Assembly: GCF_932526225.1 (NCBI RefSeq)
Contig: NC_064034.1
Span: 4,450,001-4,514,000, forward strand
Length of the DNA stretch: 64,000 nucleotides
DNA from: Nematostella vectensis
Taxonomy: Eukaryota; Cnidaria; Anthozoa; Actiniaria; Edwardsiidae
Direction of reading: 5' to 3'
The position numbers and the translations under genes are program-made. The notes beneath the pieces are model-generated. The model was given only the letters and a program-made list of their open reading frames with translations. It was not told where the DNA came from and did not search any database. Position 1 is the stretch's first letter; the number at the start of each line of letters is the position of its first letter. Shown here in pieces: positions 41,757-55,200 of the stretch.

Positions 41757-43035
41757 CCGCGCGTAACTCGTTCCATTTCAGTGAAATTACGAACAGTGAA
41801 GTTAGGGAGGCCTTGGAGAGCATTAATCCACTTAAAGCCACAGGGTACGACGACATTCCCCCAAGATTCCTAAAACTCGTTGCTAATGAGATATCGCCCT
41901 CCTTAACACGTATTTTTAATAGAGTGATTAGCTACAGCGTTTGGCCTAGTGACTAGAAAAAGGGCGAGAGGGTACCGATATTTAAGAAAAAAGATCCCCC
42001 AGGATAAAGTTAATTATAGACCGGTTACTATTCTAACAATTGTGGACAAAATCTTTGAACAAATTATTGGGAAACAGCTGAGAGCCAAGTTTGAATACAT
42101 TTTCGACCCATTTATGTCTGCTTACAGGAAACTTTATAGTTGCGAAACAACCCTCGTACGTCTTGTTGAGGACTGGAGAAAAGCAAGGGACAACGGTCAC
42201 ACGACAGCTATTCTCAGTACGGACATGAGCAAAGCGTTTGATTCGTTACATCCTACGCTGATGATCGCCAAGCTAGAAGCTTATGGATTGAGCGAGCAAG
42301 CCCTCGGACTGATGAGATCGTATTTCACTGAACGTAAAAACAGGACAAAAATAGGCAACGTTACCAGTGGATGGGAGGAGGTAACCAGGGGCTGCCCGCA
42401 GGATCGTCGCTCGGTCCTTTGCTTTGGAACATCTACCAAAATGACCTATTGTTTATAAGTTGGGAAAGTCAGCTGTCTGTTCATGCAGATGATCATCAGC
42501 TATACTACAATCACCACAAGACTGATAAAGCTCTGGAAGCATTAAAAGTTGATGGCGAGAGAACCTCTCATTGGTACAAGGACAATTTCCTAGCCGGAAA
42601 TCCCAAGAAATATCAAACTATGATAATCTCCAGAAAAGCCACAAGACCGTCGGATGGAGACATTGTGAAGATTGATGGAGTTAACATCAAGACTACGGAC
42701 ACCATGACACTTCTAGGTATATCTCTATGGCTTGTAAGAAAGCCAGCTCACGCGTGGGAGTTCTCATGCGTCTCCGCAAGCTAATCCCAGTTACAGCCAA
42801 GCTAAGAATATATAAAGCTGCAATCTTGCCACACCTTAGTTACTGTGGACTAACCTGGCATTTTTGCCGAAAGTCTGACAGCAATAAATTGGAGAGAGTG
42901 AACGAGAGAGGGTTGAGGGCAGTATATAACGACTGGAATTCTATTCCGAGCATTCTATTGGCCTTGGACACCACAGAATGTGGGTGTCCCATGCGATATT
43001 GTGACCACGAGATTTTTTCACTGTTGATGTGCTAA
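41757..43035 (+). mobile_element. Dead LINE (non-LTR) reverse-transcriptase fragment, plus strand
   Basis: The translated segment carries reverse-transcriptase motifs in order: INPLKATGYDDIPP, then VNYRPVTILTIVDKIFE, LSTDMSKAFDSLHP, and a shifted GSSLGPLLWNIYQNDL. The catalytic box is SVHADDHQLYY, and the tail is LSYCGLTWHFC. It is broken by a TAG near 41954 and at least three frame changes (near 42000, 42400 and 42720), so it is non-functional and 5'-truncated (no endonuclease part seen). The family is CR1/Jockey-like by motif style; the exact clade cannot be set without a search. Confidence 0.85.
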
Positions 43036-43039
43036 AGAC

Positions 43040-43440
43040 TTGTGGCGCCAAACTGATATTCCACCAGTGTGGGCAATTTCCTCCATGAGCGTCGAAACTT
43101 TACACTTGCTAGCATTGAAGTTGATATTTGTTTCGTCGCTCCACTTGTTTAGACTTGTCAGTTCATCCTGAAAAGCTTATCGAAGAGATTCTTCGGTATA
43201 GCTGTGTCGTCTGCGTACATGTTAGTGCCTTTGTCTGTGGCGTCTGGTAGATAATTGATGAAGGTAATAAATAGAAGGGGGCCTACTGGGCGTCCTTGAT
43301 ACACCCTGGAAGTCACTTGTTCAAAATCCGTTGAGAGAAATTCTATTTCAACTAGTTCCACCTGAAACCACAGATTGACTGGACTATAAACCCATCCAAA
43401 TATCCTGACCCTCATGTTTGGAAACCCAACATCATTTGTA
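43040..43440 (-). mobile_element. Second LINE reverse-transcriptase fragment, minus strand
   Basis: On the minus strand the segment encodes VYQGRPVGPLLFITFINYLP, GTNMYADDTAI and then, after a frame change, SLNKWSDETNINFNASKCK, which are RT domains 4-6 in order. It differs in sequence from the plus-strand fragment (intact YADD box) and points toward it, tail to tail. It is truncated at both ends. Confidence 0.75.
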
Positions 43441-44607
43441 AGCCAAACACAAAGATCCCTAACACAGAAGAACTTGAGGACAAAGTGAGCCCTAGAAGGC
43501 TTTTTTTATTTTTAAATCAGAGTAACAGGAAGAAAAACTGCATTTTGGAGGGATGAAAACTTTCAAATCAAGCATCCATGTTTGGGTACACAAGTTAATC
43601 ATGCTGCCTTCATTGCCCTTGTTGTTAGTGACCAACACTGCAACTGCATAGTCTACTGTAGTAATTCCTGATCCCTTATCATTTTGTGTAGTTAAGCACA
43701 GCCAAAGTCTCAAGTTTGATATTTCCCATCATGACCTCAATCTCAGCAAGTAGTACATAGTACTAGTAGTACATAGCTGTCAACCCAGCTTGGACAGAAA
43801 TCTTGTGACAGTAAATACATGAAAATACCCAAAAGAGCCAATGTGGGTGAATACAGAGAATGTATGAACATTCTCACAAAAATTTGGCTTGTGATGAGGT
43901 CCAAATTCTTCATGTGGGTGAGTTGACAGCTATGTTAGTAATAGCCCAGAAGTAAGCTTGTGCAATTGTCACTATAACATTAAATCCCACATTTATGAGA
44001 TTGTAAGCCTTTACACAATATTCACAGTATGATGTTTCTGTCAATTTATGACCTTATTGTCATCATTTCCAATTGCTTCAAACCATTTTTTTTTATCATG
44101 AACAAGAAAGTAATATGCCAGAACAGCCCTTCTTTCCTGTAAGATTTTTTTCAGCTGAAGAAAGGAAGTATTTGAGGCTGCTTTTACACAGGAATAGGAT
44201 ATACAGATAATACCCTGGGATTTCTCTAACCATATACACTATAAGTGTAAATGGCTGTTTTGGATACCCAGAAATTGAAAAGAAAAACATTTTTACCTTA
44301 TTCATATTTTTATTGACAGGCCTCAAATTGTAGTTGCTTGAGTCATGTACACATTCTATGCAACAATGGTTACAGGTTGGGAAAGGTTTACCTAAAGACT
44401 ACAAATTAATGTACAGCTGCAATTATTCACAACTTTACTGCTTTACTGTTGTACTAAACTCAATAAAAGCTCTGCAACCATTATTACATATATATGGACG
44501 GCTTGTGTCCTTGAAAAACTGGGTTATAAGTGATACACAGTGTTCAGAATGGCCTGTGTAGTAGTAGCAGACAGTAGTAGACTGTAGTGATGATGCAGAA
44601 GTGCAGT
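43441..44607. other. Intergenic region, 3' flank of BTF3
   Basis: AT-rich sequence with no gene. A minus-strand AATAAA at 44309-44314, about 295 bases beyond the BTF3 stop, may be its polyadenylation signal. Confidence 0.45.
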
Positions 44608-47135
44608 TTATAATGCCTCTGCAACAGTTTCTGTCTTCTCAACTCCTTCAGTCTTAGAGGGCTCATCAAAATTCTCAACAAGTTCTGTTGGGAACAAGTA
44701 ACAAAAACTTCAGAGAAATTTTTTTTAAGATAACATTTTTCAACCCTTACCCTTTAGACCCAGTACAAACACCTTAATTTTTATGTTCCTGATTCCAAAT
44801 GCAAATGTAGGAAAATAAAATGAAAGAATAATCAGTTTTGTTCACTTGCATAAGTATTGGACAACACATGAAAAGATTAAAGTAACTACCGGTGTGCTTG
44901 ACAATGATACCTCACTGAGAAATATGTTTAAGTGAAGTGTTTAACCATAGCTCTTTAAAACCTTCTTATGAAACCCATAACAAAGATCTCACTGTTAATT
45001 TAAAGGCATTTATTTTCTTACCAGGCACTTCATCATCCTCATCCTCGGCATTGACAGCCCCTGATCCCATCTCCGCTGTATAACAACAACAACCAATAAT
45101 AAGACAAAGTTTTCAATCATCAAGTCCTATTACTATTACTGCCTATTACGGCCTCCTACTTATTTTGGGCTAATGGAAAAAATCACTAATCTGGTGACTC
45201 TGGTTATATTGAACATTTTACTACTTTTGCTATGTTTCATGGTTAAAAAATGGACCAGGAAGAATCGAATTAATAATTTTTTCAAAGTAGAGTCAAATTC
45301 ATTAAGGTACAGTAAGCAAGATTAATGCCTCCACGAGAAAGAGCCTTGGTAATGGCAACATAACTTACTAAAGAAATAACAAAATTTCAATATATAACCA
45401 TCAAAATACAATAAGCAGATCAGTAGTACTATCTAATCAATATTCTTCTTTTATACATACGTGGTGGGAATTTCTCAGCCAGTCTCTGCAAGTTAGTCAA
45501 ACTGTCACCTCCCTATAAAAACAGGCAACAAAACATTAGCATTGGAACACCAACATTGGCTTTCAAAATCAAAGCAACAATGTAAAAGAATGTGTTGAAT
45601 TGGCTTTCAAAATCACTGCAGCAATGTTAAAGAATGAGCAATGTTTTCTTACCAACTGATTCAGGATTCCAGGCAGCATTTCAGTGATAGCTGTAAAACA
45701 ACAACAATTGAAATTGTGTCATAACCTTAGCACAGCAATAATCAATCAAAATAAGCAGGCATACTATTACATAATAATAGTAGCTGCAATGAAAAAACAC
45801 TGGCAATTACTTTGCACCTTTATTCAAACTGACAACACTGTTTTGTCTCAATCATCATTAAACATTTGCTGTTAACACCTACAACATTTCTAAAATGGCC
45901 TATGCAATAAGACTATAATTTAAATGTCTTACATTGTACAATAAGGCTATAATTAAATGTCTTACACTGTACAATAAGACTATAATTAAATGTCTTACAC
46001 TTGGTCTCTGCATGACCATTCACAGCAAATGTGTTAGCTCCCAGAGAGGCTTGCACTGGAACACAAACACACTATTAATAGGGGGCAAAAATGTGTACAT
46101 TAAAAATATTGTAAAAACTATTGAGAATTTGTAATTATGAAGGGTTACAAAGTTAGGCTTGATGTCACTAGGGCTCATTGGTCTCACTAATGGCTGGCTC
46201 AATGGTCACACAGGCTTGTCCGTGACGTCAATTACGATATTATGCAACTTCTTTGCATCTATTCTTGCTATAAAATACCCATAAACACTCGAAAAAGGGG
46301 CATGTACTGCGGGCTAACAGAAACAAGCTGGAAATCATGCCTAAAACAAAGGAAGATACTGCTATAAATACCTTTAGGGTTGTTGAAGTGGATAACTGTG
46401 CCATCCTCTTTGATCATATTCACCTGCGACAAGCAAACAGCAAAAACCTTAACCGATGATCATGCAAAAGTTTAAGAGTTGTGCATTCAGTGCCAGCTGC
46501 CTCCATGTTTCACCAGCTTGAAACCCTTGAACCAGTTAAAACCCAGCTGAATCATCCTCTATGAGAACTTTAACAACACAAACAAGTGAAGACGAAATGA
46601 TCCTTACCTCCTCAATACCAGGGATGGGATTGACAGACAACTTCTTGAGAGTGTTCTTGAAGAAAAGACAGTCACTGTTAGTTCGTTACGGCACACGGGT
46701 GAGGGTTTTCAAATCAGTCAAAATGTATGGTTTATACCTGCAGCTTTTTATCATCTGTGGTGGCTGTCCTGTGCAGGACCTTCTTTTTTCTCCTTGCCGT
46801 TCCCTATGACAATACTACAGTATGAGTAAACCTAGCCAATATCTAAATGCATCTTGACAATAAACACACTGCCAGTTGTCCATTTGTAGCCAAGCATTTT
46901 CACAGTATGAATAAGTGATTGATAGACCCTACCTACTAAAGACAGCAACTAAATGGAAGATGGTAGAGAAAGGCGTGTCAGGATACTTGGGGAGAGGTGC
47001 ATGTCTGAGCAGCTGATTGGGCATAAGAACACTATATAACAGGTAACAGTTTTATAGTATTAAGTAATTTATAGATCCTACCTTTCCTCCTATTCTCACT
47101 TCCTTCTGGAGTTTAGCCAATTTTTCTTGGTTCAT
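44608..47135 (-). CDS. BTF3: BTF3 / nascent polypeptide-associated complex subunit beta, nine exons
   Basis: Minus-strand exons 47135-47082, 46803-46738, 46655-46608, 46423-46372, 46055-45999, 45690-45653, 45512-45461, 45075-45022 and 44684-44608 join in phase to 165 residues, the usual length of the short BTF3 form. The N-terminus MNQEKLAKLQKEVRIGGK and GTARRKKKVLHRTATTDDKK (ribosome-binding basic motif) are near-identical to vertebrate BTF3. The NAC domain follows (LKKLSVNPIPGIEEVNM, GTVIHFNNPK, GANTFAVNGHAETK, ITEMLPGILNQL), and the acidic C-terminus ends in VPELVENFDEP. The protein pairs with NAC-alpha and binds nascent chains at the ribosome exit. The gene is divergent from MYSM1. Confidence 0.96.
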
Positions 47136-47485
47136 TTTGACAAATCTAAAACACAACATTTTGAGGTTAGCAAGAGCACTTATAAGTTTGATGCGGCAGA
47201 ATAAAGTTAAGCACAGTCACGAGAATGGACAAGCAGTTGTGCTACATAACAAAAGCATGACACTTATTCAAACACTGAACTTCTGATGTGCCAAATCAAA
47301 TACCATGTTTTTTTTTATTTTTTTAAAAAGAAACTCCACATCAAGTAAACTTTTACTACTTGCAACCTATTAAGTGCGACTCATTTAGTGAGACGTCTAA
47401 ATCAATGTTACCCCAATGTATCTGTGTCGATACAAACAGACAATTACATTAGGCAAGGCAGGAGCGTGATGTGTTAATTGGGCCT

Positions 47486-47891
47486 TAAGCCGGGAAAATA
47501 CGAGCAGCAAAATCGTACAACTATTGTGGCAGCATTGCTTCAAAAAAGTTTGTAAGTGACGTTGCTTGTTTTACTACCAGCGTGCCAACTTTTGCAACAA
47601 AACTTGGAGATGTAGCCCGTATTACTAAACCAACCAAACTTGTCTCGCAGCAAAGTGACGTCAGGCATACGCAAGATGATGCTTTAGTGTTTGTGATTAA
47701 TGTAACGACAGTCACACATCAGTGTCATGGAGAAAAAAGATGGTGGATCAACAGCAAGAACCAGTCTATCCTTTGCTGCGACAAAAATTGGTTTGCCTGT
47801 TGTAAAACATGCAACAACGTCTTCGAACCTTTTATTGCAAATGCTGCCACAAAAGTTGTTCGGTTTTGCTGCTCGTATTTCCCCAGCTTTA
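47486..47891. mobile_element. Foldback element with about 170-bp inverted repeats
   Basis: The left end TAAGCCGGGAAAATACGAGC, continuing AGCAAAATCGTACAAC and TGTGGCAGCATTGC, is mirrored on the right: reversed it reads TAAAGCTGGGGAAATACGAG with AGCAAAACCGAACAAC and TGTGGCAGCATTTGC. Matching continues inward through the TTGCTTGTTTTAC / TTGCATGTTTTAC block. The TA at each end may be the target duplication. It lies just upstream of BTF3. Confidence 0.8.
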
Positions 47892-49209
47892 GTCTTTGTA
47901 CCAAGGCAATTTCTGGTTTGTTGACACTAAATACCATCTTCCCTCTTCCACAATACAAAGATCACACCCAGTCACTTAAAACTTCTATCAACTGCCAATG
48001 TTTTGTGAAGATTTGTAAAAAAAATAAAACGTACTAGTATATAACAAATTATTTTAAAGTTTGCGCTCCCCTAAGTTAAGGCACACATTCATTAGCGTCC
48101 ACTACACCCATATTTTGACTGGCAAATGTCATTAAAGTTCCGAGTCAAAACATGGCACACAATATTACAATAATATTGACAGTTGTTTATAACAATTCTG
48201 GCAGCAAACGAAAATTCAAATAAGTATCTCCTAAGGATATATCAATACTTTAGACAACACGAATAAGTGAAGAAGTGGACAAGCTGTACGAAGATGTGGA
48301 ACCATACGTTTACAGAGGTGTGGACTTTTTGCAACTTGAAATCCAGATATTCGAATCACACGTTATGTTCGCAAAGTATCGACATCGTAAATGTCGACAT
48401 GGGCAACAAAATACGACTCTCCTATCGAATAATGTATCACATGGAGGAAATTAGGCTGTGGTAAAGCCACTTTACCGGCGCGGTGACAATCCAAGGAAAG
48501 CAAGGCTCAAAGTTATCGAATGTCCCAGTCCCGAGAGGCAATCAACGGCAGGAATGCCGGAAAATTAGTCTGCACAAGTGGTTAAGCGGTGTCTGCTGCT
48601 TTTGTGAAAGCTCTCGGGAGGGCAAGTTCGTAGCAGACAAGTTTCTATTCGCGGACCGTGACACATGCACACGATGCGGTAAGATGTCCGCTCAGAAAAC
48701 CTTGCATCATGCGTCATAAAACAAAGAAAACTTCTAAAAATCTACGGAAAAACTAGCATAACATACAATTGATATATTACCCGTGTGTTATCAGGACTCA
48801 AATGTTGGTTTTTGGGCCTTTTTGTGCTATAAAGGCATCAAGAAATCTTCGGATTCCTACCACGAGGATAACTTGATGAGGAAAGGAGAGACGTGACTGC
48901 GCATGTTCGCCTATCGACGCCCGAATTGGAATATTTCCGAGCAGTATTCGATTGCTTTCGGCACAATTTGCAGTTTTGTTTTGAACAGAGCAGTACCAGC
49001 ATCATGGCACTTTTTTTAAATTCAGAAACTATCCTTTTTAGATTCTAAATTTCTTCATGATGACACTACCCACTTAGGGTTAGAAAAAAAAAATATCTGA
49101 AGGCAGCATTATGTATTGAGTGTACTTCGGTGAATTTCCGGTTTTCCCTTTTCTTATACAGAATGAGTCACCGCTGGTTTCACATACCGTGGTCTCCGCC
49201 AAAAACAAA
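47892..49209. other. Intergenic region between BTF3 and MYSM1 (divergent promoters)
   Basis: This is the shared upstream region of two divergently transcribed genes. The open frame 48483-48719 encodes a Cys-rich stretch (VCCFCESS, DTCTRCGK), but it has no family match that I know and no supporting splice structure, so it is not called a gene. Confidence 0.4.
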
Positions 49210-52200
49210 ATGGCGGCCAAAGAAGAGGAAGAAATTGATATCGAAGGGCTTGAAGAAGAAAATCAGTGGCCAGATTTAAAAGATGTTCTAAATAACCCAA
49301 GCAGTAGTACCATGTGAGTCCAAAATATTATTTTCATAACTATATCTTTCGCGCCCGTTAAACACACAGCAGGAGAACACCCATGATTTTTCGGTCTTCA
49401 TGACCGCCTTTAATTTTTTTTTACCAAAAATTCATTTTGTAATTCCAGTAAAACGAATGCACAAAGTCCTGGAAGTTCGTTTTTCACTGACTACTGTGAC
49501 TCAAACTCATGGATTTTAGAATCGAACTCGGTAAGTTGAAGCCGATAATATGAAAAAATGCATTACTTATATTTGTTTTGTTTTCGAAGCCGCAACATAG
49601 GACGTCAGGTGTTCGTTTATATTTTATGGAAAATATTACGCTGATGTCCTAGCAATAAGAAAGCGTATTCAAAATGAACATTCCCTACGCTAGCGTCCTA
49701 AACAGCTGCTGAATTGTTGTTGACCTTGTATAATATGATAATATGTGTTGCCCCAAACTGTGCAAGCGATGGCAGCATATTCATTTTGTTGACTGAAAAG
49801 ATGATGATACAATAAATCCTTTCTTTCTGATAGGTTTGGTCTTTAGATAATTGTGATGATGAAAAAAGCAGAGCAGCGATTGAGAAGATGATAATGGAGG
49901 AAGAGTATCTTTTGTTTAACAATATGGCATCCTGTTTAAGTGCTGTTAATTTAGCACTTGTCAAACATTTCAAGATAGTAGGCATATTTTAAATTTTCTT
50001 ATGATATTTCTCCTTATCATAACCACCATTACTATAACCACAGAAATCTGCTGGTTTATCCACACTATCACCCGGGGGGGGACTCAGCCTATGTTTGGGT
50101 ATAGGGGTGCCGCTGGGGGATTTGAAACCTGACCCTGTTTAGGATAAAAATTCTGAAAAAAAACCATACCCTGTTTAGGAAAACACCTTTGATTTTAGGA
50201 CCATGTTGCGAGGAAAAGCAAGGCAATCAGATCGGATAAAATCGGGTTGCGGGATCAGTGCTTATGAGTTTTAGCAAGACAACCAAATCGGTACCCTGTT
50301 TAAGGACAGCCTTGCTAATAAATTATGTACCCTGTTCAGGACAGCCTTGCTAATAAATTATGTACCCTGTTCAGGACAGAGAGGCCTGAAATATATACCC
50401 TGTTCAGGACAGAGAGGCCTGAAATGTATACCCTGTTCAGGACAGAGAGGCCTGAAATATATACCCTGTTCAGGACAGAGAGGCCTGAAATGTATACCCT
50501 GTTCAGGACAGAGAGGCCTGAAATGTATGCCCTGTTCAGGACAGAGAGGCCTGAAATGTATACCCTGTTCAGGACAGAGAGGCCTGAAATGTATACCCTG
50601 TTCAGGACAGAGAGGCCTGAAATGTATACCCTGTTCAGGACAGAGAGGCCTGAAATGTATACCCTGTTTAGGACAGAGAGGCCTGAAATGTATACCCTGT
50701 TCAGGACAGAGAGGCCTGAAATGTATACCCTGTTTAGGACAGAGAGGCCTGAAATGTATACCCTGTTTAGGACAGAGAGGCCTGAAATGTATACCCTGTT
50801 CAGGACAGAGAGGCCTGAAATGTATACCCTGTTTAGGACAGAGAGGCCTGAAATATATACCCTGTTCAGGACAGAGAGGCCTGAAATGTATACCCTGTTC
50901 AGGACAGAGAGGCCTGAAATGTATGCCCTGTTTAGGACAGAGAGGCCTGAAATATATACCCTGTTTTGGACAGAGAGGTCTGAAATATATACCCTGTTTT
51001 GGACAGAGAGGCCTGAAATATATACCCTGTTGAGGACAGAGAGGCCTGAAATATATACCCTGTTTAGGACAGAGAGGCCTGAGATATATACCCTGTTCAG
51101 GACAGAGAGGCCTGAAATATATACCCTGTTCAGGACAGAGAGGCCTGAGATATATTCCCTGTTCAGGACAGAGAGGCCTGAAATATATACCCTGTTCAGG
51201 ACAGAGGACCTGAAATATATACCCTGTTCAGGACAGAGAGGCCTGAAATGTATACCCTGTTCAGGACAGAGAGGCCTGAAATGTATACCCTGTTCAGGAC
51301 AGAGAGGCCTGAAATGTATACCCTGTTTAGGACAAAGAGGCCTGAGATATATACCCTGTTCAGGACAGAGAGGCCTGAATTGTATACCCTGTTTAGGACA
51401 AAGAGGCCTGAAATGTATACCCTGTTCAGGACAGAGAGGCCTGAAATGTATACCCTGTTCAGGACAGAGAGGCCTGAAATGTATGCCCTGTTTAGGACAG
51501 AGAGGCCTGAAATATATACCCTGTTTTGGACAGAGAGGCCTGAAATATATACCCTGTTGAGGACAGAGAGGCCTGAAATATATACCCTGTTTAGGACAGA
51601 GAGGCCTGAAATATATACCCTGTTCAGGACAGAGAGGCCTGAAATATATACCCTGTTCAGGACAGAGGACCTGAAATATATACCCTGTTCAGGACAGAGA
51701 GGCCTGAAATGTATACCCTGTTCAGGACAGAGAGGCCTGAAATGTATACCCTGTTCAGGACAGAGAGGCCTGAAATGTATACCCTGTTTAGGACAAAGAG
51801 GCCTGAGATATATACCCTGTTCAGGACAGAGAGGCCTGAAATGTATACCCTGTTTAGGACAAAGAGGCCTGAAATGTATACCCTGTTCAGGACAGAGAGG
51901 CCTGAAATGTATACCCTGTTCAGGACAGAGAGGCCTGAAATGTATACCCTGTTCAGGACAGAGAGGCCTGAAATGTATACCCTGTTCAGGACAGAGAGGC
52001 CTGAAATGTATGCCCTGTTTAGGACAGAGAGGCCTGAAATATATACCCTGTTTTGGACAGAGAGGCCTGAAATATATACCCTGTTGAGGACAGAGAGGCC
52101 TGAAATATATACCCTGTTTAGGACAGAGAGGCCTGAAATATATACCCTGTTCAGGACAGAGAGGCCTGAAATATATACCCTGTTCAGGACAGAGGACCTG

Positions 52201-55200
52201 AAATATATACCCTGTTCAGGACAGAGAGGCCTGAAATGTATACCCTGTTCAGGACAGAGAGGCCTGAAATGTATACCCTGTTCAGGACAGAGAGGCCTGA
52301 AATGTATACCCTGTTTAGGACAAAGAGGCCTGAGATATATACCCTGTTCAGGACAGAGAGGCCTGAAATGTATACCCTGTTTAGGACAAAGAGGCCTGAA
52401 ATGTATACCCTGTTCAGGACAGAGAGGCCTGAAATGTATACCCTGTTCAGGACAGAGAGGCCTGAAATATATACCCTGTTTAGGACAGAGAGGCCTGAGA
52501 TATATACCCTGTTCAGGACAGAGAGGCCTGAAATATATACCCTGTTCAGGACAGAGAGGCCTGAAATATATACCCTGTTTAGGACAGAGAGGCCTGAAAT
52601 ATATACCCTGTTCAGGACAGAGAGGCCTGAAATATATACCCTGTTCAGGACAGAGAGGCCTGAAATGTATGCCCTGTTTAGGACAGAGAGGTTAAAACCA
52701 TAGCCTGTCTAGCGGCATGCCCCGTATGGCCCATATAAGGGAGTACCCCCCCCCCCCCCCGACCTCACACTTCTGGTACCAAGGGTGCTTATTTCATTTT
52801 AAGTGTGGCAAATGGTTAATCCAAGAAATTCGGAGGCTACAAGAAGTTTGTGTTGAAAAATTCAAGAAAACAAGATCTTGCTTTTCCAAAGATCCAGGAA
52901 TGTGAAGTTGAAACTTTAAAATCCAAGAATTCAAGATGCCTAGTAAAATTTGGTGAGAAAATCAATATTTCTTGGTACCATTTGGCACCATTATATTTTG
53001 GATCACGATGGGGGCATTTGTTTGAAAGGGGGTGCTCATTAAAGGGGGTACTAAATTCAAAGTCTGATTCACATATTGATGTAATTTAATGAATTGCATT
53101 AAATACCTTTTCAATGCAAGGCCTTATCCGCACTGTACATACTTTATATTTAAGTGATAATATTTTATGTCTTGTAAGGGAGCACTTATTCAAGAGGGAT
53201 GCATATTTCAAGGTGCCCAAGTTCTTTATATTGCCTTAACAAACTATTGCAGGCTGTACTCTCATGGTTATGGCAGAATGCTAGAAGTCCCTACTACCCC
53301 TGTTATAGCTTCAGGTATATCCGTTTGCTTGGTAATCTGTCTATGATAGGTGTTTTGATAGATATTTGATAATCTTTCAGAAATACCAACATCAACTGCA
53401 AGAGCAAAAAAGTAAGTTCTAGCTTACAATTTTTATTTGCAGTTTTTTTATATGAACCTTTTTTATAAGAACTTCCAGCCTGAGATTTCACCAAATTCTA
53501 AGAACATGCTAAGAACATGCAGGGGCTCAGATAGCTCAGAAAAAAAATTATTCTTTTGTCCTGATGCATTCTAAAATGCAGAATCAAATTGTGCTCATAG
53601 TAACAACCTTATTATTGCAATTAATCATAAATGTAATTCTCTTCCTCATAATTTATTGGGTATTATATTCTTATATACACTAAAATTTAAGAACATCGTT
53701 AAGAACATATTCAGTCTTAAAATGTCACAAAAATAAGAACAGCCCAGCCTCAACTAAAAATGAGACGTTCTTATAAAAAAAAGTGTGTTAAGGAAAGCCA
53801 CTCTTGGATATAAAGTCGAGTTACATATATCTGTGTACTGTAAACTGTTTCTGGGCCAAAAAAAAAGCATGCAGGCACTAGATCTTAAAATCAGTTATGT
53901 AACTGGTATGGCTATAGCCAGTGCGTTGTGGTCAGAAAGTGTAAAGTGAAGCACAAGCCCCATTTTGCATATTGTATTTTAAAAGTTATCTTACATCTGT
54001 AGATGTGTAGGGGATTAAAAAATGATGCTGTGTCATTTTATGTCTTAGACCAAAGTTAAAGAAGCCAACTGTGGTGGAGGAAAGTCGCCCCTCACACCGG
54101 AAACCATGGACCAAGGAAGAGCAGGATTTGTTCATGGAGGGTTTGGTTAGCTGACTACTTCCATTTTTTTTTAAATTGAGATTGAGATCAAGAGAGGCAG
54201 AGTACTTGCCTTTTGATATTCATATTTGTTGCATTGTTTAGAAATTACATGGGAGAAGTTGGACTCGAATTGCTACCATGATACCAACACGCACAGTTCT
54301 GCAAGTAAAAAACTATGCCAACCAGTATTTCAGGAACAAGGTATGCTAACTAATTCCGCTTGGATTCAATTCTTGCATCTTATTAATTCATGTCTATATT
54401 ACCCCAACAGCATAAAGTAGCTGTGCCAGCCAAGCAAGAAGACACTAGGACATCAAGACCAAGCACTGCCACCACTGATAGCCAAGAACAAAGTCACTGT
54501 GTAGGAATAGGGATGAGTCTCATTGATTCTGGGGCATGTGTTCGTATTGAAAACACTAGTGATGATGAGGAGGAAGTTGATATTGATGGGGATATAGATG
54601 TTAATCCCTCACCAGGTTAGTTTGGTTCCCTTTTATAAGTCCCCTTTATGCTCAATCCTTTCCCTTAGGATGTAAAATTTGCTTTTTGGTTTGCTTCCCC
54701 TTAGAGTGTTCAACATTTACTCACCTTATTTCAGTAGATGGTGCAGCTTTCCCTCGGAGTGTTAATGGAGGACTTGTTAAGGAGAAAGAAGAGGACAGCT
54801 ATAATAACGAGGTACTGACTCCCAGTAGCGGATCTAGGGGGAGGGTTTAAGGGGGTTTAACCCCCCCCCTTTGGGCTGCCAAAAAGCGATACTGTATGTA
54901 ACAAAAAAATCCCCCCTCCCCCCTTTGTCACTGAGCCAAAGCTCCCCTTTAGCGAAAAGCTTGATCCACCATGGACTCCAGTCCACATGCTTTTCCCTTT
55001 TGCCCATTCCTTAAGCTTTTTTTTTATTGAGCTACTTGATGACTGAAAATAGTGAATTTAAAAGGGATCATTGCCTGCCTTTTTTATAGATCTCATTGAG
55101 TGAGGAAGATCCAACAGACGACCTATCATCTCAGTGTCTTACTGGGTTGTCTGCCATGCCTATTAGCCGTGCGGACACACAACTCAACTCTATACAATCT

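Noticed and set aside
48483-48719. Cys-rich 78-codon frame (VCCFCESS, DTCTRCGK)
   Set aside because: Spacing of the cysteines suggested a zinc-binding fold, but there is no recognised family, no splice partner and no conservation evidence.
50325-52703. Open frames of 155-411 codons with repeating [11 protein letters not shown] or [11 protein letters not shown] units
   Set aside because: The 33-bp unit is a multiple of three and lacks stops in two frames, so any long array is open. It lies inside a MYSM1 intron and has no start context or splice support.
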